Positions 50,801 to 63,200 of a stretch of DNA of 64,000 bases are shown here, piece by piece; position 1 is the first letter of the stretch; the number at the start of each line of letters is the position of its first letter. This stretch comes from Stercorarius parasiticus (lineage: Eukaryota > Chordata > Aves > Charadriiformes > Stercorariidae). The position numbers and the translations under genes are program-made. Where the stretch lies: contig VWZL01000819.1 of assembly GCA_013396915.1 (NCBI GenBank), forward strand, positions 248,001 to 312,000, written 5' to 3'. The notes under the pieces are model-generated. The model worked only from the letters and a program-made list of their open reading frames with translations. It was not told the DNA's origin and searched no databases.

Positions 50801-53800
50801 AGATGTGCTCCAGGTTTACCCACTCAATTTGTGTTCTCTATCAGCCTGCCCATAGCAACAGCATTGGAAGGAATGCTATGTCGGATTAACAACAAAGCAA
50901 ACAAACATTCCTCAGTATAATGCAATGGCAGATGCACCATGACGATGCTTTGGGGTAAGCATCCCAGCTGTGCTTGCACAAACAGCATACATTTGGAAGG
51001 ACCTTACATGCAGCCGAGAGAGATATTTAAATATGAGGCCTCATTTCTGAAGCCTGTCTGTTGTGTCATTACTCATACTGCACAAGTATATGCATGCACT
51101 CTCGCACAGGAATTGGGCTTAGCTACTGACATTTAAATAGGCTATTTTTCTTCTCACATACCGTATTCAGCAGACCTCCCCCAACCCTGCTTGGCAAGGA
51201 CTTCAAAAAAACAAAAAAAACCCAACGGCATTAAGCATGGCAACAGGAGAGGTTTTGCATCCAACTAACCACTTCTAGTCCACAAGGGGACCTCTCCCAT
51301 AGAGCCGGGCTGGCTGGGGAGCAAGCGGCAGCCTCGTGACCCCGAGCACAGCTCTGTGCAATCACATGCCAAACCACAGAGCCCTGCTGTAAAGCATCTT
51401 CGCCTCTGAGGCGTGTGAAAGGCTGGCAGAGAAAGCCAGTGACATCATGTCAGCCTGCGCGGTCCCCTGTAGTTTTTGCATATTATATATAGATGTTGGC
51501 TTTTGTTGTTTGGGTTTTTTGCGTGTGCGTTTTTAAAGGCACAAGACCCTTCCTTGAAAGACTGAGGAAATCAACTCTTAAGACTGTTGCCTCTTAACCA
51601 TGAAATTGTGGTTAAAGCCAGGTCTGCTTTGAAGCATTGCATCGCAGAGAATCACTTACGGGTCATTACCTATAGATTAATAGATCAATATGCAAGAGTG
51701 CCATTGAGCAAGGGCAACTGTTTGACTTGGTTCAGTTTGGTCACAAAAACTACTGTCAGGGAGAATACTCACTATACAGGTGTTGAAGTGGACACGGCCC
51801 AAAGAGCGTCTGTTCTGCAACAGTAAGGAAGGAAAAGATGCCTTGAAACAGATCCTTACCCTACACATAACCACAAAACCAACTTGCATATCACGCAGCT
51901 ATTTTTTTTTTCCTCTGGGATCTGTCACAAGCAACCCACACCTGCGCTCCTGGCAGCTCCTCACGCCACCTTGCCCTATGAACATACGGGCGACGTGGCA
52001 GTCAGAGAACAAATGTGGAGATAAAAAAAAAAAATTAAGAAAGTCAGTCCGGTGAAACAGTAGAGCAAACAAAGGAGAGACTTCACCCAGACGCAATAAC
52101 GACTGCCAACCTGCCTGAGAAACCGGAGGAGGGAGCAATGTTGTAGAAAAACAGGAAGCATTGCCCTTCCCTGCACAGAAAGCAGCTCTCGTGCGGAAGG
52201 GGAAACTTTCCAAGTGAGAGTCACCCAGGGTTAGCGGGCAAGTGCTGAGAGTGAAATCTGCAGATCTGGAGATCTCTTGGGAGCTATCTTCCATCTCCAG
52301 GCCAGGTCAGAACCAGCACTCTCAGCTTCTGGTGTGCAAAGTTAATGTTATTCTTTCTCTTGTATTTGCTCTCCCATGGATTTTCACATCCTTACAGAAA
52401 TTATGATGGCACTAGAATTTGGTGGTCATCACCCGGCCCTCCTCACTAATAGATGTTTCCCCAAGACCTTTAGGGTCCTCAGCTGTGCAGTGCCAGGACA
52501 CAAGAAGCACGAAGTGTGACTTAGCCATCACACTGTCTCCATTTCCTGCATGGAAGAAATGCAGGGCAGAAAAGCAGCATATTTGCATGTTCACTGGTGC
52601 AAAACGGATTACTTCCCTCTCTTCCCTCCTCATCTCCCTCCATTACTCACATCACCCTTTAAGCCAACAGACTGTGTGGGACCTCCACAAGGTTGACTAC
52701 CATCATCTGTGTCACAGAAGGAGGGCTAAGAAGGTTCAGCTTCAACTATTCTGATCTGACAGAGTTGATGCGGCTGTGGACTTTCCTTCATCTTTCTTTA
52801 TCTCCCTCACAAAGCAAAATTTATTGTTCTATTTTTTTTCCACTTGCTTTACCCAAGACAAGTATGAGCCTTGGAAAGCACACATGTTCAAACCTAATGA
52901 CAAGTTAGTCACACCTACCAGATACATCCTCATGGCGGCCCAAAACAGCATTGGGTCTTCTCTTACTACCCGCCCAAGGGAACACCCACACTGGGAAATT
53001 CAGCAGCCTCGTTAAAGCCCCTCGTGACGATGCTCTTTAAGGGGCAGTGTTTGTGCAGACATGGTGCTCATGCTTTTTGAAGTGTCAGAGCATTGACAAC
53101 TCGTCACTCCCTGAAGGAGGGGACTGCCAAAGGGCAGGGAGCAACGAGAAGATGGCATGGTTGGCTCCCGGGCTGCCACCATTCTGCACTTGATTTACAG
53201 TTTGCTTCCTGCATTAGTGCAAGAGCTGTCTTTGTAATAGCAGTGAAAAGAGCTCCTTGTCAAGTGCCACAAGGTTCACCATGCTGGAGGTGAGGACAGC
53301 ACCACTGATGTAGAAGCTGCCTCTGGCTCTTACGTTCAGCCACTCACATGAACATTGACAGAGTCCCAGGGACACCGGAACCGTAACTGGCCTGGCAACC
53401 CCACAACCTACCTTCACTTGCAACTGCTGGATACGCTGAGCTTGTCTGCTTCACGCCCTTGGGAGGGAATTTTAGGAGGGAAGCTCTTGCGTTCTTTATT
53501 AGCGTAGCCAACACTTCATCATTCTACAGTAAAACATCTCTCACCCAATTGCTTGCCTGTATTTGAGTCACCATCACCTGGAGTAACTACCCTCCCAGCC
53601 ATCAACAGAAATTCTGCCTTTCACATGCTTGACAGCAAGCCACCAAAGGAGGTCTGCTGTGTTTTTCCTGGGCAGCATCAAGCAGGTTTCCAGCTCAGAC
53701 ACTCACTGGATGATCTCCTTTAAGTCACACACAAGGACCAGATACCCTTATGAACATTACAGAAGTCCTTCATGCCATCTGATGTGGTGTGATGGAATTC

Positions 53801-55971
53801 CCACATCCTCTGTCTGACCCTAGCAAGTTCACACCACTGCGACTTCATGATCTTTTTTCCAAGTCCACATCTTCCATAGGGCACTCTGCCCTCCATCTGT
53901 GAAGCTGACATTTGCTGATGTGTTCCTCACAGTCCCACCATGCTCCTTACATTTATCATCAGCGCTGAATAGCAGTGGGAGGCTGAATCTTCCTGGACTT
54001 GACGGACTGCTCCAAGGCTGATGACACCCAGCATTAACTGCACATCAGATGTGAGAAGAGCTGTTTCCCAACTTTCCCTGGACTTCATTCAAAGCAACAG
54101 CTGGTTCAGACAAACTCCTGAGATAGCTCAGCTTTCTGCCAACCAAGAAAATCTCACCATTTCGTAGAAGGCATACGCTCTCAGATTGAAAGACAACCTG
54201 CTGTTGTTGCAGTCATCTGGACTCTTCCATGTTTTGGATACTTAGGAGAAACACCTCCCCTTTCCATCTCCTGTTGGAAAGATGACATCCAATCTCATTT
54301 TGAATTTTGATGAGTCAAAAGCCTCTGACGTCTAGACTGAAGACACCTCTCCCTCTCACTGGTGCAGTATGAAACAGGTAACTTCTCAAAAGGCCTTTGG
54401 TGTTTCAGGACACAGCGTCCATGCTGTTTGGCACCGTGCATTTCTGACATCACATCACACTTGTGCCTCCGTTCTTTTCGCTGCTTCCTTTGGATTTTCA
54501 ATTCAAGACCAGGATTCAGTCTTCACTATCAGGGCCCTCTTGCAAGCATGATGCCAGTTACCTCCCCCTTCCTCTGAAGAACCCCAACATGCTTCACAGA
54601 GCTCTTTCCTGCCTCTAGTACTTTTGCTATGGATTTGCTGAGACAGTGCCTGTCTACAGAGGAGAGAGGAGCTCGCTCCCACCAGATCCGGATGCAAATG
54701 GGCTCCTGCATCTCCCAAGTTACTTCCTAAACTTTCTGACCGTACCAGGACTTTCCGCTATCCCTTACTTTTGCCTTTGCACCCCAGGTTGGTGCCAGGC
54801 AGCTGAAAGACCCAATGACCTGTCTTGGGACATCAGATCCCTAAGCGCGGTACCCGAGTTAACAGATGCGAGGTGGGTGCTAACTTTCTGTTTGTGTCAT
54901 AATATCCTGTTTCCTGGATTTCGCTAGAGCAGGAAGGCTAAGGAAAACAAAGTTAAGATGTTTTCTGAAATGCTGATTTGCAGACCTGAAACCAATAACC
55001 TCTGTCAGTAAAAGAAGTGATACAACACCAAAGTCCGGCAGTGCCGAGGGAGATGGAGATGGCAGTGAAAGGTGGAAAACACGTTCCCTTGACCCTCTGC
55101 TCTGCCCTCCTGGATCGCAGCACTCCAAAGCACCAAGAGTCCCAGAGATCCCAGCAGAGGCCAGCCTCTAACACACAGGTCACCAAGAAACACACAGCCA
55201 GGCGGCTGCTGCTGCTGGGGATCGCACCCTATGTGCCTGCCAGATTCACGCCTGCCGTACCCACCATCCATGGCGGGAGCTGCTGGCAGGTCCACGCCAC
55301 CCCACGGAGACAGCGCGATGCTCTCGAGATGCTGCCAACAGGTTGGTGCCCCCCAGGCAGCGCTGGGCAGAGGCTCGGCCCAACTCCTGGACGCCGTGCG
55401 GGGCCACCCAGGGGTGCCCCAGCGTCGTCCCCAGCATCCCTGTCCCGTGTCCGGCTGCGGGGCCGAGCTATGCCCGGCCCTGCCCGGGTCACCGGCTCTC
55501 CCGGGAGCGGCGCCTTCCTCCTGCCATAAGTTATTCTCGGCGGGATGGAGATCAAACGCAATCCCCCTTATACTCCGCTTTTGGCATCCCGCCCCCTCCC
55601 CCCGGCCCTCGGTCCCCTGGAGCACGGCGCTCCTCGGGAGGCCGGCCCGGGGCACGGCGGATCGGCAGCCGTGCCGGCAGGCAGCGGTCTCCCGCGGGGG
55701 CGGAGGGCAGCTCGGCTCCCGCGGGCCGCTCTCCACCGGAGTCCGGCGGCGCTGCCCTCAAAGGCGGCGGGGGGAGGGATGCGAGGGGGAGGGATGCGAG
55801 GGACCGGCAGCTCGGCCCCGGCCCGCATCCATCTTCCACCGGCGGCACCGGGAGCCCCAGGCCCGGCCACCGCAGGCCCCGGCCCAGCCCGCCCGCCACC
55901 GGCGCCCCTCACCCGTGCGGGGGTCGAAGGTGACCACGAAGACGGCCACGATCTGGTCCTCCTCCGCCTCC
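44641..55971 (-). CDS. DENND11: DENN domain-containing protein 11 (5' end lost in gap)
   Basis: DENND11 (KIAA1147, LCHN) is a DENN-family protein; such proteins bind Rab GTPases and often act as exchange factors, but its own partner is not well defined. Visible exons on the - strand: 55913-55971 (partial), 49802-49901, 48694-48852, 47842-47995, 47443-47581, 46848-46979, 46508-46658, 45953-46021, 44641-44836. They join with matching phases into 385 residues plus TAA. Landmarks: [15 protein letters not shown] at the start of the upstream DENN region, [24 protein letters not shown], then [14 protein letters not shown] in the central DENN core, [13 protein letters not shown], and the C-terminal [16 protein letters not shown] ending DNPCCT. 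All eight introns are GT-AG. The initiator and the low-complexity acidic/alanine N-terminus are expected in the 129-base gap. No break was seen in the visible part. Confidence 0.96.
45953..46021 (-). CDS. DENND11: DENND11 coding exon 8
   Basis: This 69-base exon reads [21 protein letters not shown] then I and two bases of Leu. It corresponds to the human [21 protein letters not shown] segment and is the most diverged exon seen. The donor is GTGAGT. Confidence 0.93.
46508..46658 (-). CDS. DENND11: DENND11 coding exon 7
   Basis: The exon completes a Cys codon and reads [19 protein letters not shown], then [18 protein letters not shown] and [10 protein letters not shown]. The acceptor is ATGGCAG and the donor GTAATA. 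Confidence 0.95.
46848..46979 (-). CDS. DENND11: DENND11 coding exon 6
   Basis: The exon reads [20 protein letters not shown], then [20 protein letters not shown] and SYVA. The four-Cys run is conserved in DENND11. The acceptor is TTGTCCAG and the donor GTAAGT. Confidence 0.96.
47443..47581 (-). CDS. DENND11: DENND11 coding exon 5 (DENN core)
   Basis: The exon reads [20 protein letters not shown], then [20 protein letters not shown] and GVVCYR. The [12 protein letters not shown] block is the typical DENN-core strand. The acceptor is CCTGCAG and the donor GTATGT. Confidence 0.96.
47842..47995 (-). CDS. DENND11: DENND11 coding exon 4
   Basis: The exon completes an Arg codon and reads [20 protein letters not shown], then a variable loop ([17 protein letters not shown]) and [14 protein letters not shown]. 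The loop differs from the glycine-rich mammalian one as I recall it. The acceptor is TTTTCCAG and the donor GTAAGG. Confidence 0.95.
48694..48852 (-). CDS. DENND11: DENND11 coding exon 3
   Basis: The exon completes an Ile codon and reads [20 protein letters not shown], then [20 protein letters not shown] and [12 protein letters not shown]. The acceptor is TCCCCAG and the donor GTAAGT. Confidence 0.96.
49802..49901 (-). CDS. DENND11: DENND11 coding exon 2
   Basis: The exon completes a Gly codon and reads [20 protein letters not shown] then [12 protein letters not shown]. The acceptor is TTCTGCAG and the donor GTGAGT. Confidence 0.96.
49902..55912 (-). other. DENND11: DENND11 intron 1
   Basis: This 6 kb intron grades into the CpG island at its 5' (right) end. 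It contains short A/T runs (for example 51902-51911 and 52023-52035) but no CR1 copy, extra exon or RNA gene that I could recognise. Confidence 0.8.
55913..55971 (-). CDS. DENND11: DENND11 coding exon 1, partial
   Basis: The visible part reads [19 protein letters not shown] plus the first base of a Gly codon, with donor GTGAGG at 55912. It matches the start of the conserved human region. The 5' part of the exon, with the start codon, is cut off by the N-run. Confidence 0.95.
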
Positions 55972-56100
55972 NNNNNNNNNNNNNNNNNNNNNNNNNNNNN
56001 NNNNNNNNNNNNNNNNNNNNNNNNNNNNNNNNNNNNNNNNNNNNNNNNNNNNNNNNNNNNNNNNNNNNNNNNNNNNNNNNNNNNNNNNNNNNNNNNNNNN
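55972..56100. other. Assembly gap (129 N)
   Basis: A run of N interrupts the GC-rich first exon of DENND11. GC-rich first exons are commonly lost in bird assemblies. If the size is real, it could hold about 43 codons, close to what the missing N-terminus would need. Confidence 0.99.
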
Positions 56101-59100
56101 GGCGCGGCGCGGCACTGGTGGCGATGCCCACACCAGCGGGCTGGGGGACCGGTGGTGGGTGGCTGGGGGTAGCCAGGCAGGGGCGGAGGGGCTCCCGGCT
56201 TCTGTGCTCTGTTGTGCCAGCTCCCGGAGGGGCACGGGAGGACTGGGGGGTCCCTAAGACAAGGCTTAGCTCCCCGTGCTTCACCTCCTCCCGGAGGGCA
56301 AGGCAGGCTGACTTCTGTCCCCCCCAGCCTGACACCCCAGCTGCCTGTTTGAGCAGGATCGCTAAAGGGGAGCCCATCCCCCTGGGGGGTGTTGAGCAAA
56401 GCAGCCTCAGGGCCAGGAACAGGGCAGTGTCCTGCATCCCCAAATTGCTGCGCTGGAAGCTGCAACCCACAAATCTGAAAGAGTCAGTGATATTGATCTA
56501 GCATATACTGATGTGTGTATATATATAGATACATATATATATATGTGCTATAGAAGGATGTGAAAGTTCTCAGAGGAACAGGCAGAATCAGTTTGAGGTT
56601 GAAAGACGGAGACACAAGCATGACCGAGGCATCCACAGGCAGCCAACTTCTCTGTAATTACCATCCTCGCTACGCTGCCACCAGTGTCATTCAGTGTCAT
56701 TAGGTTTCACTTGGTTCCCTAGGACTTTCTGATTAATTGGATTACCCAATTAAGCAGGCCACAATTAAAGGGAAGATATTGCCATAAAAGCCTTAATTGT
56801 CTAACATTTTTCCTGTTGAGCAGCTCTGAGTGTTCAATACACCATTAAGAAACTCATCATCCAGTTTCCTCAACAGTAGGTTTTGGGTTTTTTCTCTTTT
56901 CTTTTGGTAACATTAGCATCCATTTGCTGTGAGCTTCATTTCAGACAGCTCCAACACTGAGTGGGCATTTTGTTTCACAGGCCCATGCACAAGTTTACTT
57001 TGCAGAGCTATAAACTGCAGTAGGTGGTGTTTAGCAGATGGAGTTTTTCATGGAAGGTGACTGGTGAAGAAAAAAAACCCCAACAAACCCAGCACAATAT
57101 TTTGTTACTGTATAAAGAAAAGCCAGATTCTGCACATAGTTGGCCACATGCTTCACTTTAACCATATAGACAGTGCCAAGCTTCATTTTGATGAATATTT
57201 TCTTGCGTGTCGGTGATGCTAAGGTGACAGCTCGTTCTCTCCTTCATCCCCGCAGTGGGGCTGGCCCAAACGTCAGTCTGTCCCCCCACAACGATCCAGG
57301 CAGGGGAAACAAATCCCGAATAAAACTTCCTCCGCCACCCGCACGGCTATTTGTGGTGCAGAGCCGTTCCTGGTCCCCTCAGCTGTGCAGCCACACCAGC
57401 GTCGCCCCAGCACAAGGGAGGGGATGCAGCCAGGAGAGAACACAGTGACTGGGAGCAGAAGCTGCCAGCGCTGGCTCTGAGATTCGTGAAATGTCATCAC
57501 ACACTGAGCTCTCGGCTTTTGGTGAAAAAGCCCTCATGGGACATGAGATCCAATGGCACCGGAGCTATATACACTGCTTTGACCAGCAGTCTGGGCCTGC
57601 TGAGGGCACACTATTTGTTAAATAAGTGCAAAAAGCAAAGGCCACATTTTCTACTTTTTTATTTCACCAAAATTGAAAAGGCCTAGGCCAGGAGAGAATA
57701 CAGCCCTTTTATGAGAAAAAACTCTCCTTCAAAAGAAAATGAACACATTTTCCCTCCAACTGAGGGCCAAGAAAATTGTCGTCAGATCTTTGAGTAGTTC
57801 TCCAGGAAAAAGTATGAAATGAAAATGTGGTGGCTTTTAGTTAGAAGATGCAAGATGAACAAGTTGGGCCTTCTTTACACAGTAAGTCCAGCTTTTCTCC
57901 TTTGCATATCACATTCCTCCTTAGAAAAATGGACACTGCCTATAAACCCTGAGAAAAAAAATACAAAAAAAATGTTTCAGATGGGATTGAAAACTGTGGT
58001 CTGAAGGAGTTTCATTGCTGCGTTATTAATCAAAGTGTGCTTATGGGGACAAAAAGCTTTATTTCTTCAGATTTAAAATAAAATATTCCTATCCAAGGCT
58101 CCAGGTGCCAAACACCTGATTAATACAGTCAGATCACAGCAGTACTAAAGTGCTCCTGTCACAGGATCTCAGCTGGCCAGATGCTGCAGAGACAGCTTTT
58201 CATCGCAAAAAGCAGCCAGCGCTGGCGCTCCCAGGCTTTTGGACCTCGCTCAAGGTAAGGCACAGGCAGACGCAGCAGCTGCGTTGTGGGAGAAGGGAAT
58301 CTGCACGGCAGATACAGGCTTTGTGCCTGGAAGAAACGCTACAACCTCTGAGCGAGATGCAGCAGTAAACCCAACACTGAATTCCTGGCATGCCCTCCTC
58401 ATGCAGCTTTGGTGGCCTGTAGCAAATGAATTGCTAGTCACAGTCTTAACAGGCAACTTCAGAGACCCATATGGCCCCATTTTTAATTCAAAGATCAGGT
58501 TAGAAGGGCTGAGTGACCTCAGATTGACATGTCCCTTTATTTTCTGGTGGGAATTCCCCTCGACATGTGCACGGCAAAGCACATGTTGGTTCTGACAAAG
58601 CCGCATCTCCTCTGGGCTGTGGCCACTTCCAATTTCTGCATGTCCTTCTAGCAGCTGTCCTCGATGCTAAGAAAAAAGGCTGCCATAACCTTGTTCCCAG
58701 TTAGTTAGACCTCACTCTGGTCCCTCTTCGAAACACAAGCTCCCAAAGGCATGGAAAGATTCCTGTTTTTTACAGAGAGGTGCAGCGAGAGGAGACATTG
58801 ACCCGCAGAGCCACCCTGCCTGCGGGGCTGCCTTCACCGACACACCCAACTTCTCCCTCCTCTCCCTTGGAACCTCAAGATAGGACCCACACAAAGACCT
58901 ATGTATGGTCCCTAGCTCTCTCCTGAAGTCTAGTGGGTTATAAATTGGGATGCTAACCTCCTCATATGGGCTGCAACGCTTGTCCAGACTAATCCACACC
59001 TAAATGCAGGAAGTGAAATCCAGACTTAAAAGACAGGGCACCCATCACCACAAGACTAATCACTTATACAAGTAAAGCCCACAAAGACTGCATCTGTGAT

Positions 59101-59941
59101 GGGATTAACACAGAGCAGACTGGCTGTCATCAGACATCACCTCCTCCTAGGCCCCGAGAAGCTGGAGGAGGGAAGAGCCCACAGAAGCAAGGAGATGACT
59201 CAGAGGGAGCCCTGGCTCCCTGCAGAGCTGGTTGCAGACACAGCAAATCCACATCCACAGCAAAACCCCTCAGCCACCAACTTTCCTAGGCAACGGGCAA
59301 CTGTGCACAGCTGCTGCCAGGCTCCAGGTGTTTCCCATTAGCAATGGCTCAGGCGTGTAGGGTGGTTATAAATGTGCCAGGGCAGGAGAAGGTTTGTCTG
59401 TAGGGCATCTTGGTAACTGCTTGGGGTACCCTCTACTTTTGTAGCTGTATGTAGCATGGGTTCTTTTGCTCTGATTGAGAAATTTAAAGTAGAAAAGGAT
59501 GAGGGGAGGGCTGGTGTGTGTTGTTCTTCTGGGTTTTCTATCTCTATGCGTGATTAGAGCAATGGATGAGGTACTGGTGGGTGAAGAAGTTGCCTTGGAG
59601 GCTTACTGGGAAAGGCAGTGACTTCTGAGTTGTATCTGACTTGCACCAACAGAGTGAAAAGCAGAATCTGTTGTTATGTGAACAGTAACTGAATGGATTT
59701 GTATTTGCTAATTCTGGGGTAATCTTCCTTGACTGATGTCATCAAATGATGTCTATGAGTGATCAAGGCTTCTGTGTATGTCGGATTGGGCTGGGGGAGT
59801 GCATGTGGTGAGTAGAACCAGGGCTTTTGATAAGGCAAGGAAGAGAGTGGTTAGTCTGCCTGTGTAAATAATGCTATCTTCCCCTGTCTCTGCCTAAAGC
59901 AGGCCAGTGTCAGCTCTACCTGTTCTGTTTCATATGGTGAA
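56101..59941. other. Intergenic region between DENND11 and WEE2
   Basis: After the CpG island, the sequence is unique-looking with an AT dinucleotide tract near 56515-56545. No exon was recognised. The last 600 bases should contain the WEE2 promoter: TATAAAT at 59367-59373 is preceded by E-boxes CAGCTG (59309-59314 area) and CAGGTG (59325-59330 area), and a TAAATAAT lies about 80 bases before the ATG. None of these is proven. Confidence 0.5.
56515..56545. repeat. TA-rich dinucleotide microsatellite
   Basis: Interrupted TA/TG repeats in the intergenic region; a simple repeat. Confidence 0.8.
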
Positions 59942-60274
59942 ATGGATAACTGGGACAACAACAATGAATTCATTCAGCGACTGGATTTTTCCAGTTGTGG
60001 TGAAGATAGTGAAGATGGAAGCATAAATGAGGAGGATGCCCTGAGCTCGAGCCCCCCCAGGAGCTGCGAGTTCCAGAAGTGGCAAGGGAGCAGTCCTCTG
60101 CCAGCAACCCCTCAAAGAAAGCTAAGTGAGATTTTCCTGAGCAGGACAAAAGCCTGGGTGAGTCCCACACTTAATTCTTCCCCAGCGGTGAGCAAGAGAC
60201 AAGGTAATGCCGAGACACCGCTGCACATCACCTGGAAAAAGCTGCAGCTGTGTGATACCCCCCACACACCCAAG
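59942..60274 (+). CDS. WEE2: WEE2 coding exon 1 (residues 1-111)
   Basis: The exon begins MDNWDNNNEFIQRLDFS, which parallels the human WEE2 start MDDKDIDKELRQKLNFS as recalled. It contains candidate proline-directed phosphosites (SSPPR, ATPQRK, VSPTL, SSPAV, DTPHTPK). The donor is GTAATG at 60275 and the exon ends in phase 0. The exon junction falls inside the Wee-box. Confidence 0.93.
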
Positions 60275-63200
60275 GTAATGGCGTGTATCACCTCTGTGGC
60301 TAAGCAGGCAGGGTCTGTGGGGTTGCTGGGGCATTGCTGCAAGGGTTGGTGAGGGGATTGGTTGTTGGGTTGGTGGAAAGCTTTTTTTTAATGTTACTGT
60401 TGTTAGTGTCTGCTCTTCCCTTAGAAACCTGGACCATGAGCTTCTTTGCTGTGCAAGGGTTTACTGTGAGCGTGAATAGAAATCTGTGTGTGGGAGCAAG
60501 TGTATTGACTCTTTCCAAGCTGTTGTTAAAACCAATTATTTGGTGTTTGACTGGTCTGACTTAAAAAAAACAAGCAACCATGTGCGTTACCTGCCCGTGT
60601 GCTTGTCACGCTCTGCTCAGGGGAGTGAACACCTGTAGGGTATCTGTAGGAAGTGCTGGGAGCACTGTGCTCCCAGAGGGATAAATACATCTCTCTTCAA
60701 GTAGCTCATCATTCCAGGGGGAGCTTGGAGACGGGCAGCTGCCCTGACTGCTCTATTCAGCACAATTTTGAATGCAAGTGGGTTTTTCTCTTAAAGAGAA
60801 AGTTGGAAATGGTGTTGCGGCTGGAGTGCACTTTGTCTGGCAAGTCTGGATTGCCTCCAACCAGCTTGTTGTCCAGTGATGCTGATTCTCTTTTTGTGTG
60901 AAACTGAGCTGCTCAGTGAATTTGGGTAAAGCAGGAATTTGTTCTCAAGGTATCAGCAAATCCCCTGTGGAAGGGGTAACAAATCAATGTGTGCTTGTGG
61001 AGGAAGGTGAACCCGGCTTCCTCTGTCACTGTTCTAAAATGTAACTTAACTACTGAGCTAGTTTCTTGAGAGAACAATCCCAGGCCCTATTTTCTGTGAA
61101 ACTTCCTGTATAGAATATAATACAACTGCTTTTTGTCTTCTGTAAGCACAAGTGGAGACTTGGCGCCAGTTTCTGTGTTCCTAGATAACTTCTGTTGTGT
61201 GCACTGGCTTCTAGCATTCAAGACTTGCAATGAAATGTACCTCTTTCAGTCTTCTCTTAATATTCCTGCTCAACTGAAGTTGCCCAAGTGGTACACAGAA
61301 TATCAGTCCTTTTAGTGCTTCTGAGCTAGGATTTGACTTCTGTCCCCCTCCAGAAACCTGATTATGTGGAAAGAAGGATGATCCTATGGCCGCATACAAC
61401 CAACTGTGTGGCCATAGTTACCGAGGAATGGCCTGTTGCTCTCTAGGTGAAAGTGGCATCAGTCCAAGAATTTCCTGGAATGACCCTTTATAAGAAATCT
61501 CCCCAAATGTCATCTGAAAATAGGTGAGAGGTCTAGAATTTCTTCCAGACCAGATGAGCTACTGGTAGAGAAGTTGTGGATGCCCCATCCCTGGAAGTGT
61601 TCAAGGCCAGGTTGGATGGGGCTTTAGGCAGCCTGGTCTAGTGGGAGGTGTCCCTGCCCATGGCAGGGGGGGTGGAACTAGATGATCTTTAAGGTCCCTT
61701 CCAACTCTAACCATTCTATGGTAGTGCAGGGTACTTCACTGTGTGCTCTTGTGTAGATAACTTGTTGGCTGGATGCTTCAAGACATGCTGCCTGTGGCTT
61801 CTCACTTCGTAGTCCACGAGTAGCAATTGCACTAAATCAACAGCTTATTTTCCTTTGCTCTCTTCTGGGAGAAAGGTCTTGGGTTCCAAGCATGCTGCAG
61901 AAGGTGGGCTCTAAGGGGCCTAAATCTGCTTATAAGCATGGCTGGGATCATTGATCTTGGAACATTGGAAGGTGAGAGGAAGGGTAAGAGAGCAGAGCTG
62001 CAGCTAACTGCAGACAGACAAGCACTGCAGCCTCAGGTAGGATGCAGATGAGGCAGATGATTGTGTTTTGTAGATTTACCTAATCCTGGAACAGATTACT
62101 ACAGCTAGTTACATTGTATGGCAGCAGCAACTCCGAGATGATGTTATAGGAGACAAATTTGCTTGACTATGACATAGAGCCCTAGAAGAGCAGATTGCTG
62201 TTGTATGCATGCATGCAATTCCTGACTGCCATGGTATTTTAGATCCTTTTCTTGACTTGTGCCTAGACTAGAACATAACCACAATTCTACAGAGCTTCTA
62301 GGCTGCTGGGCAAATGGGCCTTGGACATATACTGCTTTTAATACATCCATATGCAGAACTTCTCTGTCCAAGAGCAAGTAGATGCAGACCAGAGCTTGAG
62401 AAAGTGATCAAAAAGCACTTTCAGGGTCATAGTAAACAAGTAGCTGAACTTCCAAGTACAGCATAGAAATAGAGGGATGTCCCAGAAGTAGCTGTATCCA
62501 TGAATGCATGATCAGTTAGGTGGATGCAGGATACTGCATGTAGCTCCAGGGTTTTTATCTTCAAAAACCTTCAGTGAGAGATGGGAGGAACTGTAGATAT
62601 GATCCTGGAGCCACATCTCCACTCACAAGAGACCACTGTTGGATCAAAAAGCTAAAAGAAGTATCTTGATCTTCATGATGGAGAGAGTTCTGGGTTCTTG
62701 AAGGGCTTTTGACTAGAGAAAGATATGCTAAAAATTCTTTAGACCTTACGACACTCTTGAAGCTGAAACAAGTCAAAGCCAAACTTATATTTCAAAAAGC
62801 TGGTGGTTACTGAAGGGGTCAAATCATGGAAAGTAGGCAGGGTTTTCTGACTTCAGGTCAAGACTGGGTGCTTCTTTGAAGTTATCCTTTACTGAGCCCA
62901 AGGTTTTGGACTAGTAGGTGAAACCGAATGGTCTGTTGTCTTTGGGAAGCTGAACTATAGAAGGCCCAGAAGTTCCTTCTGGACTTAAATTTCTGAAACT
63001 GTTTTTTCTTCTCAAGGAGAACTGTTTTCTTGTCACTCTGCCAGTAGCCATATAAAAATATTTATACCAACTTCCCCTATACTAATGCTGTTTATTGCTG
63101 GGGAACCAAAAGGAAACCTGGGTGATGTTCTGTTTCATGTCCTGACAAACCTGTCCTGACCAAACTGATGCAACAGTCCATGCTTGGCAGAACTGGGTCT

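Larger units (their letters stand above)
55200..56330. promoter_or_regulatory. DENND11: CpG island and presumed DENND11 promoter
   Basis: The interval is very GC-rich and CpG-dense on both sides of the gap. It contains GC-box-like GGGGCGGAG at about 55697-55705 and again near 56177-56186, and a direct repeat of GGGAGGGATGCGAGG near 55773-55802. It surrounds the first DENND11 exon. The transcription start is probably in the gap or just to its right. Confidence 0.75.

Noticed and set aside
55005..56501. Several long frames on both strands around the DENND11 CpG island, some crossing the N-run
   Set aside because: GC-rich DNA lacks stop codons by chance. The frames overlap in all phases, pass through undetermined bases and show no conserved motif, except the DENND11 exon itself.
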